Source: Corynebacterium xerosis NBRC 16721 = ATCC 373
Lineage (GTDB): Bacteria; Actinomycetota; Actinomycetes; Mycobacteriales; Mycobacteriaceae
NCBI RefSeq assembly: GCF_001552415.1
Contig: NZ_BCRD01000003.1
Location: 1 to 64,000, forward strand
DNA length: 64,000 nt
Direction of reading: 5' to 3'
Shown: positions 9,580-16,947 of the stretch, piece after piece
How positions within the stretch are numbered: position 1 is the first letter of the stretch
Layout: the number at the start of each line of letters is the position of its first letter
The notes under the pieces: generated by a model
The model's input: only the letters and a program-made list of their open reading frames with translations
Told to the model about the DNA's origin: nothing
The model's database searches: none
Translations under genes and position numbers: made by a program

Positions 9580-9801
9580 TTATGCCGCACACGAACTCCG
9601 TCCGTGCACGAGTTGTTACTCTACACAGCGCCTCATATGGGGCACAAATCCGCAGGTGGGGCGGCAAAAACACACAATTCGAAACACCCCGTCGGCCAGC
9701 CTGCCCGGGGGCGTCGCAAAGCAAGGCATAAGCCCTCCCCCAACGAACGCGAAAGGCGGCCACCCACATGAAGTGGATGACCGCCTTCGCCAGAAAAATG
9801 G
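9580..9801. other. 222-bp spacer between the two tRNA-Asp genes
   Basis: No gene is supported. It holds an imperfect hairpin at about 9748-9789 (arms with AAGGCGG and CCGCCTT) that may help 3' processing or stop transcription below the upstream tRNA-Asp copy. The rest is unstructured to the eye. Confidence 0.5.
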
Positions 9802-9875
9802 CGACCCTGACGGGACTTGAACCCGCGACCTCCGCCGTGACAGGGCGGCGCGCTAACCAACTGCGCCACAGGGCC
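9802..9875 (-). tRNA. tRNA-Asp (GTC), copy 2
   Basis: The same 74-base sequence as copy 1, 222 bp upstream in transcription order. Conservation stops at the gene edges, so the copies arose by an old duplication or are kept identical by gene conversion. Confidence 0.97.
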
Positions 9876-9906
9876 ATGTTCTGTTGTGCTCCCATTCGGG
9901 GAGTGG

Positions 9907-9979
9907 TACTCCCTACGGGATTCGAACCCGCGCTGCCGCCTTGAAAGGGCGGTGTCCTAGGCCGCTAGACGAAGGGAGC
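9907..9979 (-). tRNA. tRNA-Glu (TTC)
   Basis: A 73-base cloverleaf: acceptor GCTCCCT/AGGGAGT with a G-U first pair and discriminator A, anticodon loop CTTTCAA giving TTC, T-arm GCGGGTTCGAATCCCGT. The bases TGG at 9904-9906 mean that CCA is encoded. First gene of the minus-strand tRNA group. Confidence 0.96.
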
Positions 9980-10035
9980 TCGTCTTCGCGTTGAGCGCGG
10001 GAGCGGACCCCCGCGGCAACGTATGAAAGATTAGC

Positions 10036-11457
10036 CTACGGCGTCCCGCCCGGCAAAACCGCAGCTTCAAGCTGCTTTTCGACGGTCCGTCGGCGCACCC
10101 TGGAGCGGCCGATGAGCACGAGATCGAGCAGCAGGAAACCGATCAGCGAGATGCCGAGGAGAGGCAGGAACGCGCCCACCGTCGCGGCGAAGACGACTAC
10201 CCCGGCGACGATGCGCCACGACGGCGAATCCGGCAGGCCCGGCACCGAGGTGCCGCGCACGGTGGGCCGGCGCAGCCACCACATGCGGTAGCCCAGCACG
10301 ATGATCACCGCGATGCCCGCGCCGGCGGCGAACAGCGCCAACTGGAGGGGAAGTCCGAACATGATGCCCATGTGGAGGTAGATGCCCCACGACGACAACT
10401 TAGAGAAGAAGGGAAGCTCGGCGAACGGCTGGCGGGAGGCGACGCGGCCGTCCGCGCCGTCGACGACGATGGAGTCCGACGCGGTGCGCCACGCCACCCA
10501 GCGCTCGGACACCCGCCACCCCTCCCCCGCCTCGGCCGGCGGGCGCAGCACCAGCGGACCGGTCAATCCCTCGGCGCGGGCGGCGGCGATGACGCGATCG
10601 GACTGCGCGGACACGGCAGAGGCGGATGAGTCCGCCCGCACGGCGCCCGGGGATCCCGGCGGCAGCGCCGCGTCAACCTTCGGCGCCTTCCAGTCCAGCG
10701 CGGTGACGACGGCGTCGACGTTCGCACCGGGCTTCTGCGACCACGTGATGCCGGTGACGGACAGGCCGAGGATGGCGACCATCAGCCACACGCCGAGGAC
10801 GGCGTGGAGATTGAGCGAGCGCCGGCGGCGGCCCGCGTCTCCCCGCGGAGCGGGGGCGGCGCGCCACAGGCGGTTTCGGGTGCCGGGATCGCGGCGGCGG
10901 GCGGCCGACACGCGGCGCCACCACAGGTACAGGCCGCCCAGCGCCAGGACCCACACCCACGATGCTGCCAGCTCTGCGTAGAGCTCGCCGGGTTCGCCCA
11001 GGTGCGGGTGCTGATGCAGGCCGGACAGCCACCGGCGCAATGGCAGTTCGCCGAGCCCGGAATAGGTGCGCTCCTCGCCGACGACGGCGGCGGTCGCCGG
11101 GTCGACGAATGCGGCGGGCAGGGTCTTGTCGGTGGACGACGGGTCGTCGAAAAGCACCCTGGTGGTGTCGCCGGGATCGTGGGCGGGCCAGATCTGGGCG
11201 ACCGACGAACCGGGGCTCGTGGCTGCGGCGGCCTCCACCTGCTCACCGACGGAGACCGAGTGCGGGGCGGCGTCGACGGTGAGCAGATCGGCGTAGACGA
11301 CTTTCTCGACCGTCGGCGCCAGCGCGTAGAACGCGCCGGAAATGGCCGCGACCAGCAGAAACGGGCCGACCATCAAGCCCGCGTAGAAGTGCAGGCGATG
11401 GAGGAAACGCGCGGGCCGGTCGCGAATGGCGCGACGATCCGCGGAAGTTTCGGGCAT
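10036..11457 (-). CDS. PepSY-associated transmembrane protein
   Basis: A 473-residue membrane protein of the PepSY_TM/PiuB type, a family often linked to iron or siderophore uptake and to membrane reductases. RFLHRLHFYAGLMVGPFLL begins the first helix, with its conserved histidines on the cytoplasmic side. A second H-containing segment, WLSGLHQHPHLGEPG, follows the large extracytoplasmic domain, and further helices lie near 155-175, 225-245, 360-400 and 415-460. The paired histidines suggest a haem or quinone role, as in related di-haem reductases, but this is inference. It stands alone on the strand, with a 14-bp perfect palindrome 44 bp upstream. Confidence 0.85.
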   Translation of the reverse strand: MPETSADRRAIRDRPARFLHRLHFYAGLMVGPFLLVAAISGAFYALAPTVEKVVYADLLTVDAAPHSVSVGEQVEAAAATSPGSSVAQIWPAHDPGDTTRVLFDDPSSTDKTLPAAFVDPATAAVVGEERTYSGLGELPLRRWLSGLHQHPHLGEPGELYAELAASWVWVLALGGLYLWWRRVSAARRRDPGTRNRLWRAAPAPRGDAGRRRRSLNLHAVLGVWLMVAILGLSVTGITWSQKPGANVDAVVTALDWKAPKVDAALPPGSPGAVRADSSASAVSAQSDRVIAAARAEGLTGPLVLRPPAEAGEGWRVSERWVAWRTASDSIVVDGADGRVASRQPFAELPFFSKLSSWGIYLHMGIMFGLPLQLALFAAGAGIAVIIVLGYRMWWLRRPTVRGTSVPGLPDSPSWRIVAGVVVFAATVGAFLPLLGISLIGFLLLDLVLIGRSRVRRRTVEKQLEAAVLPGGTP

Positions 11458-11500
11458 GGGGTGAAAACTCCTCGGGAGTGAAGCGGGATGCGACTGGGAT

Positions 11501-11514
11501 CATTCGGCCGAATG
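11501..11514. promoter_or_regulatory. 14-bp perfect palindrome upstream of the PepSY gene
   Basis: CATTCGGCCGAATG is fully self-complementary and lies 44-57 bp upstream of the PepSY gene ATG at 11457. A second short symmetry, GATT-AGTCG-AATC, follows at 11517-11529. It does not match the DtxR iron box. Likely an operator; binder unknown. Confidence 0.45.
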
Positions 11515-11567
11515 TCGATTAGTCGAATCCATGACCCCGAGAGTTCCCGGCGATTTATCTCCCCAGG

Positions 11568-12866
11568 TCAGGCCGCTTCCGTCACCGGCTCCGGAGACGG
11601 GGCCCGCCGCCAGCCCCTGCGGTCGAACCACACCGCTGCGGCCACCCCGACGATGACCGCGACGAGCACGGAGACGCCGGCGTAAATCAGCGCGTTGCCG
11701 ACGCCCGACTCCCACGTGCCGCCGAGGTAGAGCATCGACCGCGAGCCGAGGTAGATCTGGTGCATCGGCGAGATCAGCCCCAGCAGCCGGAAGAACTCCG
11801 GCACCGCCTCCAGCGGCAGGGTGCCGCCGGCCGACGGCAGACCCAGGACGATGAACGCGATGAGGTTGACCACCAGACCCGGGTTGCCCAGCAGCGCGTT
11901 GATGGCGTGACTGACCCAGCCGACGGCGAGGATCATCGCGGCGGTAAAGCCCCACAGGGCGAACGGCTTGTGCAGGGGCATTCCGACCATCGAGCCGATG
12001 GCCACGTACAGCGCCGCGACGAGGGCGGCCTGGGTGGCGGACATGCCGAACTTCACAACGAGGGTCGACAGCCGCGACACGGGATGGTGGTCGTGCCTCA
12101 CGAAGATCGGGCCCCACTCCAGCGAGTGGATTCCCAGACGGTTGTCGACGATCTGGCCCGTCACCATTGCGCCGGTGAAGCCGGCGAGAACGATGAGGAG
12201 CGTCCAGTAGAACGCGGACAGGCCGTTGCCGGTGCCGTCGGGAAGCGGGTGGAAGTCCTCGAATTTGAAGTCGACCGGGTGCGCCGCGGCGGCCAGGGCG
12301 GTGCCTGTCGGCCCTTCCCCTTCCGGTGCGTCCGCGGCCGCGGCTTCGACTTTCTCCATCAATTGCTCGCCGACGGCCTCGTCGACCTGCGTGCGAACTT
12401 GGAAGCCGACCTCCTTGACGATGGTCGACGCGCCCAGACCGGCCGCAGGGTTGGAGATGATGCGGATGTCCGGGGCGACGACCTCGTTGTCGACCATGGT
12501 GCCGATGCCCCAGGCGTTGAGGCGGGAACTGAAGTTCTCGGGGATGACGATCGCGCCGTAGAGTTCGCCGCGCGACATTTGTTCGATGGCCTCTTGGCCG
12601 CTGAGCTGGCGGAGGTCGAATTGCTCGTCGTCGATGCCGTCGACGAGGCCTTCGACGACCTGGTCGCCCGCCCTCAACTCGGCGCCGTCGAGGGTGCCCG
12701 CGCCGCGGTCGGCGTTGACGATGGCGATCGGAAATTCATGGAGGTTCTTTTTGGGGTTGACGTTGCCGGTGAGATAGGCGCCGCCGAAGAAGATCGTCAG
12801 CAGGGCGACGGCGAGGGTCGGCGCCAACCAGAACGCCAGTGTCCGGCGGGGGTCGCGGGTGCTCAT
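11568..12866 (-). CDS. YhgE/Pip-like (DUF3533/SNG1) membrane protein, probable exporter subunit
   Basis: A 432-residue protein with one N-terminal helix (about 12-34), a 180-residue extracytoplasmic domain beginning NPKKNLHEFPIAIVNADRG, and five or six C-terminal helices, an ABC-2/YhgE-like layout. The fragment LPIAIVNADRG-type is characteristic of DUF3533 and Pip proteins. The ATG at 12864-12866 overlaps the stop of the TetR gene (ATGA), so they are coupled; the longer frame to 12980 is rejected for that reason. A TetR gene directly upstream suggests drug- or lipid-responsive expression. No ATPase is encoded nearby, so the energy source is unclear. Confidence 0.82.
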   Translation of the reverse strand: MSTRDPRRTLAFWLAPTLAVALLTIFFGGAYLTGNVNPKKNLHEFPIAIVNADRGAGTLDGAELRAGDQVVEGLVDGIDDEQFDLRQLSGQEAIEQMSRGELYGAIVIPENFSSRLNAWGIGTMVDNEVVAPDIRIISNPAAGLGASTIVKEVGFQVRTQVDEAVGEQLMEKVEAAAADAPEGEGPTGTALAAAAHPVDFKFEDFHPLPDGTGNGLSAFYWTLLIVLAGFTGAMVTGQIVDNRLGIHSLEWGPIFVRHDHHPVSRLSTLVVKFGMSATQAALVAALYVAIGSMVGMPLHKPFALWGFTAAMILAVGWVSHAINALLGNPGLVVNLIAFIVLGLPSAGGTLPLEAVPEFFRLLGLISPMHQIYLGSRSMLYLGGTWESGVGNALIYAGVSVLVAVIVGVAAAVWFDRRGWRRAPSPEPVTEAA

Positions 12867-13465
12867 CGCGCCACCCCCAATCCACCGTCGACGCCCCGGA
12901 CGAGCAGGACTCCGAGGTCGGAGACGAGCTCGTCGAGCGGGCCACGGTCGTCGTCGCTCACCCACTGCGCCGCGGTCCACGCGATGGAGGCGGCGACGCC
13001 ACGAGCGGCGGTTTCCGGTGCCAGCGGCCCTGCTGCGAGACTTGCGCCGAGGGTCGGGGCGGCGAGGATCCGTCCCGCCAGATAGTCGATGGACTGGCGG
13101 AGAACTTCGGGGCCGCCCGGGCCGGCGAGGACGCGGTGCATGAAGTCAACGTGGGGCTCGAGCTTTTCGACGGCGATGCCGATGACCTCGAGGATCTTCC
13201 CGGAATCGCCGGAGTCGAATCCGTCGGCGACGGGGTCCAATCCTTCGAAGGCCTGCTCCAGCCGGAGGACCGCGGCGTCGGCCCAGGCCTCGGAAAGGTC
13301 GCCGTAGACGGCGTAGAAGGTCGGGCGGCTCACGCCGGCTTCGTTGGCCAGGTCGGTGATGGTGATGTCCACGGGGTCCCGCTGGTCCAACAGGACGGCG
13401 GCGGCCGCGCGCAGCTTGTCACGCGACCGTGACCACGGACGTGGCGAACTCAGGATTTTACGCAT
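12863..13465 (-). CDS. TetR-family transcriptional repressor
   Basis: A 200-residue regulator. The N-terminal helix-turn-helix is clear: KLRAAAAVLLDQRDPVDITI (about 17-36), then TDLANEAGVSRPTFYAVYGD with the recognition helix. The C-terminal ligand domain is alpha-helical and divergent. It heads a two-gene unit with the DUF3533 membrane protein, overlapping by 4 bases, and probably represses both. A TGTAAA-CTT-TTTACA palindrome covers its own start codon, a natural site for autorepression. No ribosome site is visible upstream of the ATG, so the message may be leaderless. Confidence 0.9.
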   Translation of the reverse strand: MRKILSSPRPWSRSRDKLRAAAAVLLDQRDPVDITITDLANEAGVSRPTFYAVYGDLSEAWADAAVLRLEQAFEGLDPVADGFDSGDSGKILEVIGIAVEKLEPHVDFMHRVLAGPGGPEVLRQSIDYLAGRILAAPTLGASLAAGPLAPETAARGVAASIAWTAAQWVSDDDRGPLDELVSDLGVLLVRGVDGGLGVAR

Positions 13466-13487
13466 GTAAACTTTTTACACCTGTAAA
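13465..13487. promoter_or_regulatory. TetR operator over the TetR gene start
   Basis: TGTAAA-CTT-TTTACA (13465-13479) is perfectly symmetric, and a third TGTAAA half-site follows at 13482-13487. The first arm shares its T with the start codon, so binding would cover the transcription start. Confidence 0.65.
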
Positions 13488-13495
13488 CCGGCTTT

Positions 13496-13507
13496 GCGCA
13501 ATTGCGC
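13496..13507. repeat. 12-bp palindrome GCGCAATTGCGC
   Basis: A fully self-complementary 12-mer about 30 bp upstream of the TetR gene start. It may be a second operator or part of that promoter; nothing else supports a role. Confidence 0.3.
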
Positions 13508-13626
13508 CACGGACAGAGCTTTCACCTCCGGCACTCCACCCCCATGAAACACATGCGATTTGGCCGAGGATTGAATGTTTGAAAACAATTCGATCCGCAT
13601 TCCCGAATGGCCGCCCGGAGTACACG

Positions 13627-13929
13627 ATGACGAATCCTCCCCCCGCCGAACGGCGGCCAGCCCAACCCATACGGTTCCCCTCGCAACCAGTGGGGCGACG
13701 GCAATGCGCCACCGAACCCACCCCCGAGCCAGTACGGCACCCAGCCGCAGCCGCCCCCGAAGCCCCCGCCGAGGAGGCTCCGCCGGAGGAAAAGGCGCCC
13801 ACCGGTGAAGGTGTTCCCGCGGAGTTCAAGTCCGCACTTCGGAAGGCCGACCTCCACGATCAGCCGACCTCCGAATACGGCGCGTAGTTCTCGCCGCAGG
13901 TTACCCAGTACGCCATCGCGAACCTCTGA
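13627..13929 (+). pseudogene. remnant of an Ltp-family surface lipoprotein gene
   Basis: Pieces of one protein lie in different frames. From 13640 a frame shifted from the ATG reads NGGQPNPYG, then SPRNQWGDG and QYGTQPQP, the usual proline/glycine/glutamine-rich cytoplasmic head. From about 13780 the first frame resumes with VPAEFKSALRKA, the start of the Ltp (host cell surface-exposed lipoprotein) repeat. It then jumps to DQPTSEYG, meets a TAG at 13885-13887, and continues past it with FSPQVTQYAIANL before a TGA at 13927. The membrane anchor and part of the repeat are missing. At least one frameshift, one internal deletion and one stop are needed, so this is a decayed gene. Confidence 0.75.
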
Positions 13930-14026
13930 GTTGCACCACGGACGCTCTCGTCCGCCCCCGGCCACACTGCGCACGAACAAACCCCGCCACATGGGACGGG
14001 GTGATTCGGGGCGATTTCGCCCGTAG

Positions 14027-14099
14027 TGGGCCCCGTGGGGCTCGAACCCACGACCTACGGATTAAAAGTCCGCAGCTCTACCAACTGAGCTAGAGGCCC
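14027..14099 (-). tRNA. tRNA-Lys (TTT)
   Basis: A 73-base cloverleaf: acceptor GGGCCTC/GGGGCCC with discriminator A and one G-T pair, D-arm GCTCAGTTGGTAGAGC, anticodon loop CTTTTAA giving TTT, T-arm GTGGGTTCGAGCCCCAC. CCA is not encoded. A small GGGCGAAATCGCCC hairpin follows on its 3' side. Confidence 0.96.
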
Positions 14100-14401
14100 T
14101 TGCCACGCCGGCACCTGCGGCCCGACGCGACGACGTGAGAATCCTACCGCCCCGCCCCCGGGGCGACGAAAACGCCCTCACCCACGCCGTGCCGGGAATC
14201 ACTTGGGTCACAAATGTTCACCCCCGTCGGGTATCACGACAGGCCGTCGTCAAGCGGGCATTAACGCACTTCGATTACCCCCTCCCCTATCGACGCCGGG
14301 AACCAACCGAGCCCCTGGGACGACTGACACGGTGCGAGGTTCTTGCCCGCGGACCTTCGCGCACCCTTTTTCTACGGCCCGCTTTTCGCTGAGGAGAGTT
14401 C
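14100..14401. other. 302-bp region between tRNA-Lys and cydA
   Basis: No gene is supported. It should carry the cydA promoter, but I see no confident -10/-35 pair. It contains one copy of the dispersed word GCTTGACGACG (minus strand, 14245-14255) and ends in the strong cydA ribosome site GAGGAGAG. Confidence 0.5.
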
Positions 14402-15928
14402 ATGGACGTCGTGGACGTGTCACGGTGGCAGTTCGGCATCACCACCGTCTACCACTTCATTTTCGTGCCGCTGACCATCGGTTTGGCGCCGATGGTCGCG
14501 CTGATGCAGACGATGTGGCAGACGACGGGGAAGGCCCATTGGTACCGGGCGACCCGTTTCTTCGGCACGGTGTTCCTGATCAACTTCGCCATGGGCGTGG
14601 CCACGGGCATCGTGCAGGAGTTCCAGTTCGGCATGAACTGGTCGGAGTATTCGCGGATGGTCGGCGACGTCTTCGGCGGGCCGTTGGCCCTGGAGGGCCT
14701 GATCGCGTTCTTCCTCGAGTCGACGTTCCTGGGCCTGTGGATCTTCGGCTGGGGCCGCATCCCCGGTTGGCTGCACACGGCGTCGATCTGGGTCGTCGCG
14801 GTGGCGGTGAATTTGTCGGCGTACTTCATCATCGTGGCCAATTCCTTCATGCAGCACCCGGTCGGCGCGGAGTACAACCCGGAGACCGGCCGCGCGGAGC
14901 TGACGGACATCGTCGCGCTGCTGACCAACCCGACGGCGCTGGCGGCGTTCCCGCACGCGGTGGCGGGCGCCTTCCTCACGGCCGGCACTTTCGTGCTCGG
15001 CGTGACGGGATGGTGGATGGTACGGGCGGCACGGCCGGGCAAGGATTCGCTTGACGACGTCTCCCGCCACGACGCCCACCGTCCCGCGCACCGAATGGCC
15101 TGGTGGACGGTGGTGCTCTCTTCGATCGGGGTGGCGTTCACCGGCGACGTCCAGGCGAAGCTCATGTTCGTGCAGCAGCCGATGAAGATGGCGTCGGCGG
15201 AGTCGCTGTGCTCCACGGAAGTGGACCCGAACTTCTCCGTCCTGTCCATCGGCACGCACAACAACTGCGAATCCGTCATCCACGTGCTGGACGTGCCGTG
15301 GGTGCTGCCCTTCCTGGCTGAGGGGAAGTTCTCCGGCGTGACCCTCGAAGGCGTGCTCGATCTGCAGCAGCGCTACGAGATGATGTTCGGCCCGGGAAAT
15401 TACCAACCGAACCTGTTCGTCACCTACTGGTCCTTCCGCGCGATGATCGGCCTGATGGTGGGCTCGCTGGCCATCGCCTTCTTCAGCTGGCTGTTCACCC
15501 GCGGCGGCCGTCTGCCGCAGGGCAAGTGGGCGACCTGGTTCGCGTGGGGTTCGCTGGCCGCGATCCCGTTCCCGTTCCTGGCCAACTCGGCCGGCTGGAT
15601 CTTCACCGAGATGGGCCGGCAGCCCTGGGTGGTGCACCCGCATCCGGAATCCTTCGGCGATCCGCGGACGGAACTGATCCGGATGACGGTCGACATGGGC
15701 GTTTCCGATCACGCGCCCTGGCTCGTGCTGCTGACGCTGATCGGCTTCACGCTCATCTACCTGATCCTCGCGATCGTGTGGTTCCGGCTCATCCAACGGG
15801 TGGTCGTCGCCGGGCCACCGCCCGAATCGGGGCCGGCCGCCACCGGCGAAGGCCCGTCGGCCACCGTCGGCGCGGCCGCCCCGGTCCGGTTCACCGCCGA
15901 GGCCGCACCGGCCGGAAAGGACGCGTGA
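14402..15928 (+). CDS. cydA: cytochrome bd ubiquinol oxidase subunit I
   Basis: Haem-bearing catalytic subunit of the bd-type terminal oxidase, which reduces O2 with menaquinol electrons. The 508 residues begin VSRWQFGITTVYHFIFVPLTIGL, holding the His that binds haem b595 (His19 in the E. coli numbering scheme). ALEGLIAFFLESTFLGLW holds the conserved acidic residues, and the quinone loop with GRQPWVVHP is the short actinobacterial version. About nine helices. The C-terminal 40 residues are Pro/Ala-rich. Strong ribosome site; first of four overlapping genes cydABDC. The start is the ATG at 14402. Confidence 0.97.
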   Translation: MDVVDVSRWQFGITTVYHFIFVPLTIGLAPMVALMQTMWQTTGKAHWYRATRFFGTVFLINFAMGVATGIVQEFQFGMNWSEYSRMVGDVFGGPLALEGLIAFFLESTFLGLWIFGWGRIPGWLHTASIWVVAVAVNLSAYFIIVANSFMQHPVGAEYNPETGRAELTDIVALLTNPTALAAFPHAVAGAFLTAGTFVLGVTGWWMVRAARPGKDSLDDVSRHDAHRPAHRMAWWTVVLSSIGVAFTGDVQAKLMFVQQPMKMASAESLCSTEVDPNFSVLSIGTHNNCESVIHVLDVPWVLPFLAEGKFSGVTLEGVLDLQQRYEMMFGPGNYQPNLFVTYWSFRAMIGLMVGSLAIAFFSWLFTRGGRLPQGKWATWFAWGSLAAIPFPFLANSAGWIFTEMGRQPWVVHPHPESFGDPRTELIRMTVDMGVSDHAPWLVLLTLIGFTLIYLILAIVWFRLIQRVVVAGPPPESGPAATGEGPSATVGAAAPVRFTAEAAPAGKDA

Positions 15929-16947
15929 GCGACATGTTCGGAATCGACCTGCCCGTGTTGTGGTTCATCCTGGTGGCGTTCCTGTTCGCCGGGTACTTCC
16001 TGTTGGAGGGATTCGACTTCGGCATCGGCATCCTGCTGCCGATCCTCGGCCGCGACGAGGCCCGCCGCAGCGCCATGCTGCGCACCATCGGCCCCGTGTG
16101 GGACGGCAACGAGGTGTGGCTGATCACGGCCGGCGGTGCGCTGTTCGCGGCGTTCCCCGAGTGGTACGCCACCATGTTCTCCGGCTTCTATCTGCCCCTG
16201 TTCCTCATTCTGCTGGCGCTCATCGTCCGCATCGTCGGCCTGGAGTGGCGCAAGAAGGTCGACGATCCCGTGTGGCGGCGCCGCTGCGACGCCGCGATCA
16301 TCGCCGGCTCGTGGTTGCCGCCGACCCTGTGGGGCGTGGCGGTGGCCAACCTGGTCCGGGGCGTGCCGCTCGACGCCGACCACGGCATGTCCAGCGGCCC
16401 CGACGTCCTGCTCGGCCTGCTCAACCCCTACGCGTTGCTCGGCGGTGCGGCGCTGACGGCGGTGTTCGTGCTGCATGGGCTGACGTTCCTGCGGCTGAAG
16501 ACCGCCGGCGAGCTCCGCGAATCCGCCCACCGCGTTCTTCTGCCGGTCGCCGCGGCGGCCACGGTCCTCGGCGCGGCGTTCGTGCTGTGGACGCAGCTGG
16601 CGCACGGCAAGCCGTGGACGTGGGCGGTCACCGCCATCGCGCTGCTCGGGGTCGTCGGCGGGGTGGCCATGGTCCTGCGGGGCCGCGACGGCATCGCGTT
16701 CGCCGCGACGTCGGCCGCCGTCATCGCCGTGACCGCGCTCATCTTCGGCTCGCTGTTCCCGTGGCTCATGCCCACCACGCTGGCCGACGGCGCGGGCCTC
16801 GACGTCTGGAACGCCTCGTCGAACCCGTACACGCTGACCATCATGACGTGGGCGGCGCTGTTCATCACCCCGCTGGTCATCGCGTACCAGGGCTGGACGT
16901 ATTGGGTGTTCCGCAAGCGCATCACCGCGGAGCCGGTCACCGCATGA
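15925..16947 (+). CDS. cydB: cytochrome bd ubiquinol oxidase subunit II
   Basis: Second subunit of the bd oxidase. The N-terminus LPVLWFILVAFLFAGYFLLEGFDFGIG is the signature of CydB. The sequence contains about eight membrane helices and the conserved WDGNEVWLITAGGALFAAFP block near 50-69. The GTG at 15925 is preferred because it overlaps the cydA stop and has GGAAAGGA just upstream; an ATG at 15934, three codons in, is the alternative and gives 337 instead of 340 residues. Its stop overlaps the cydD start. Confidence 0.96.
   Translation: MSDMFGIDLPVLWFILVAFLFAGYFLLEGFDFGIGILLPILGRDEARRSAMLRTIGPVWDGNEVWLITAGGALFAAFPEWYATMFSGFYLPLFLILLALIVRIVGLEWRKKVDDPVWRRRCDAAIIAGSWLPPTLWGVAVANLVRGVPLDADHGMSSGPDVLLGLLNPYALLGGAALTAVFVLHGLTFLRLKTAGELRESAHRVLLPVAAAATVLGAAFVLWTQLAHGKPWTWAVTAIALLGVVGGVAMVLRGRDGIAFAATSAAVIAVTALIFGSLFPWLMPTTLADGAGLDVWNASSNPYTLTIMTWAALFITPLVIAYQGWTYWVFRKRITAEPVTA

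Noticed and set aside
9506-9979. CRISPR-like repeats around the tRNA group
   Set aside because: The repeated units are complete tRNA genes, not short repeats with spacers; no cas gene is present.
11501-11514. DtxR iron box before the PepSY gene
   Set aside because: CATTCGGCCGAATG does not resemble the TTAGGTTAG-type DtxR consensus.
13429-13887. A 152-residue plus-strand gene starting at 13429
   Set aside because: Its first 66 codons overlap the TetR gene and operator; only the part from 13627 has protein-like similarity, and it is broken.
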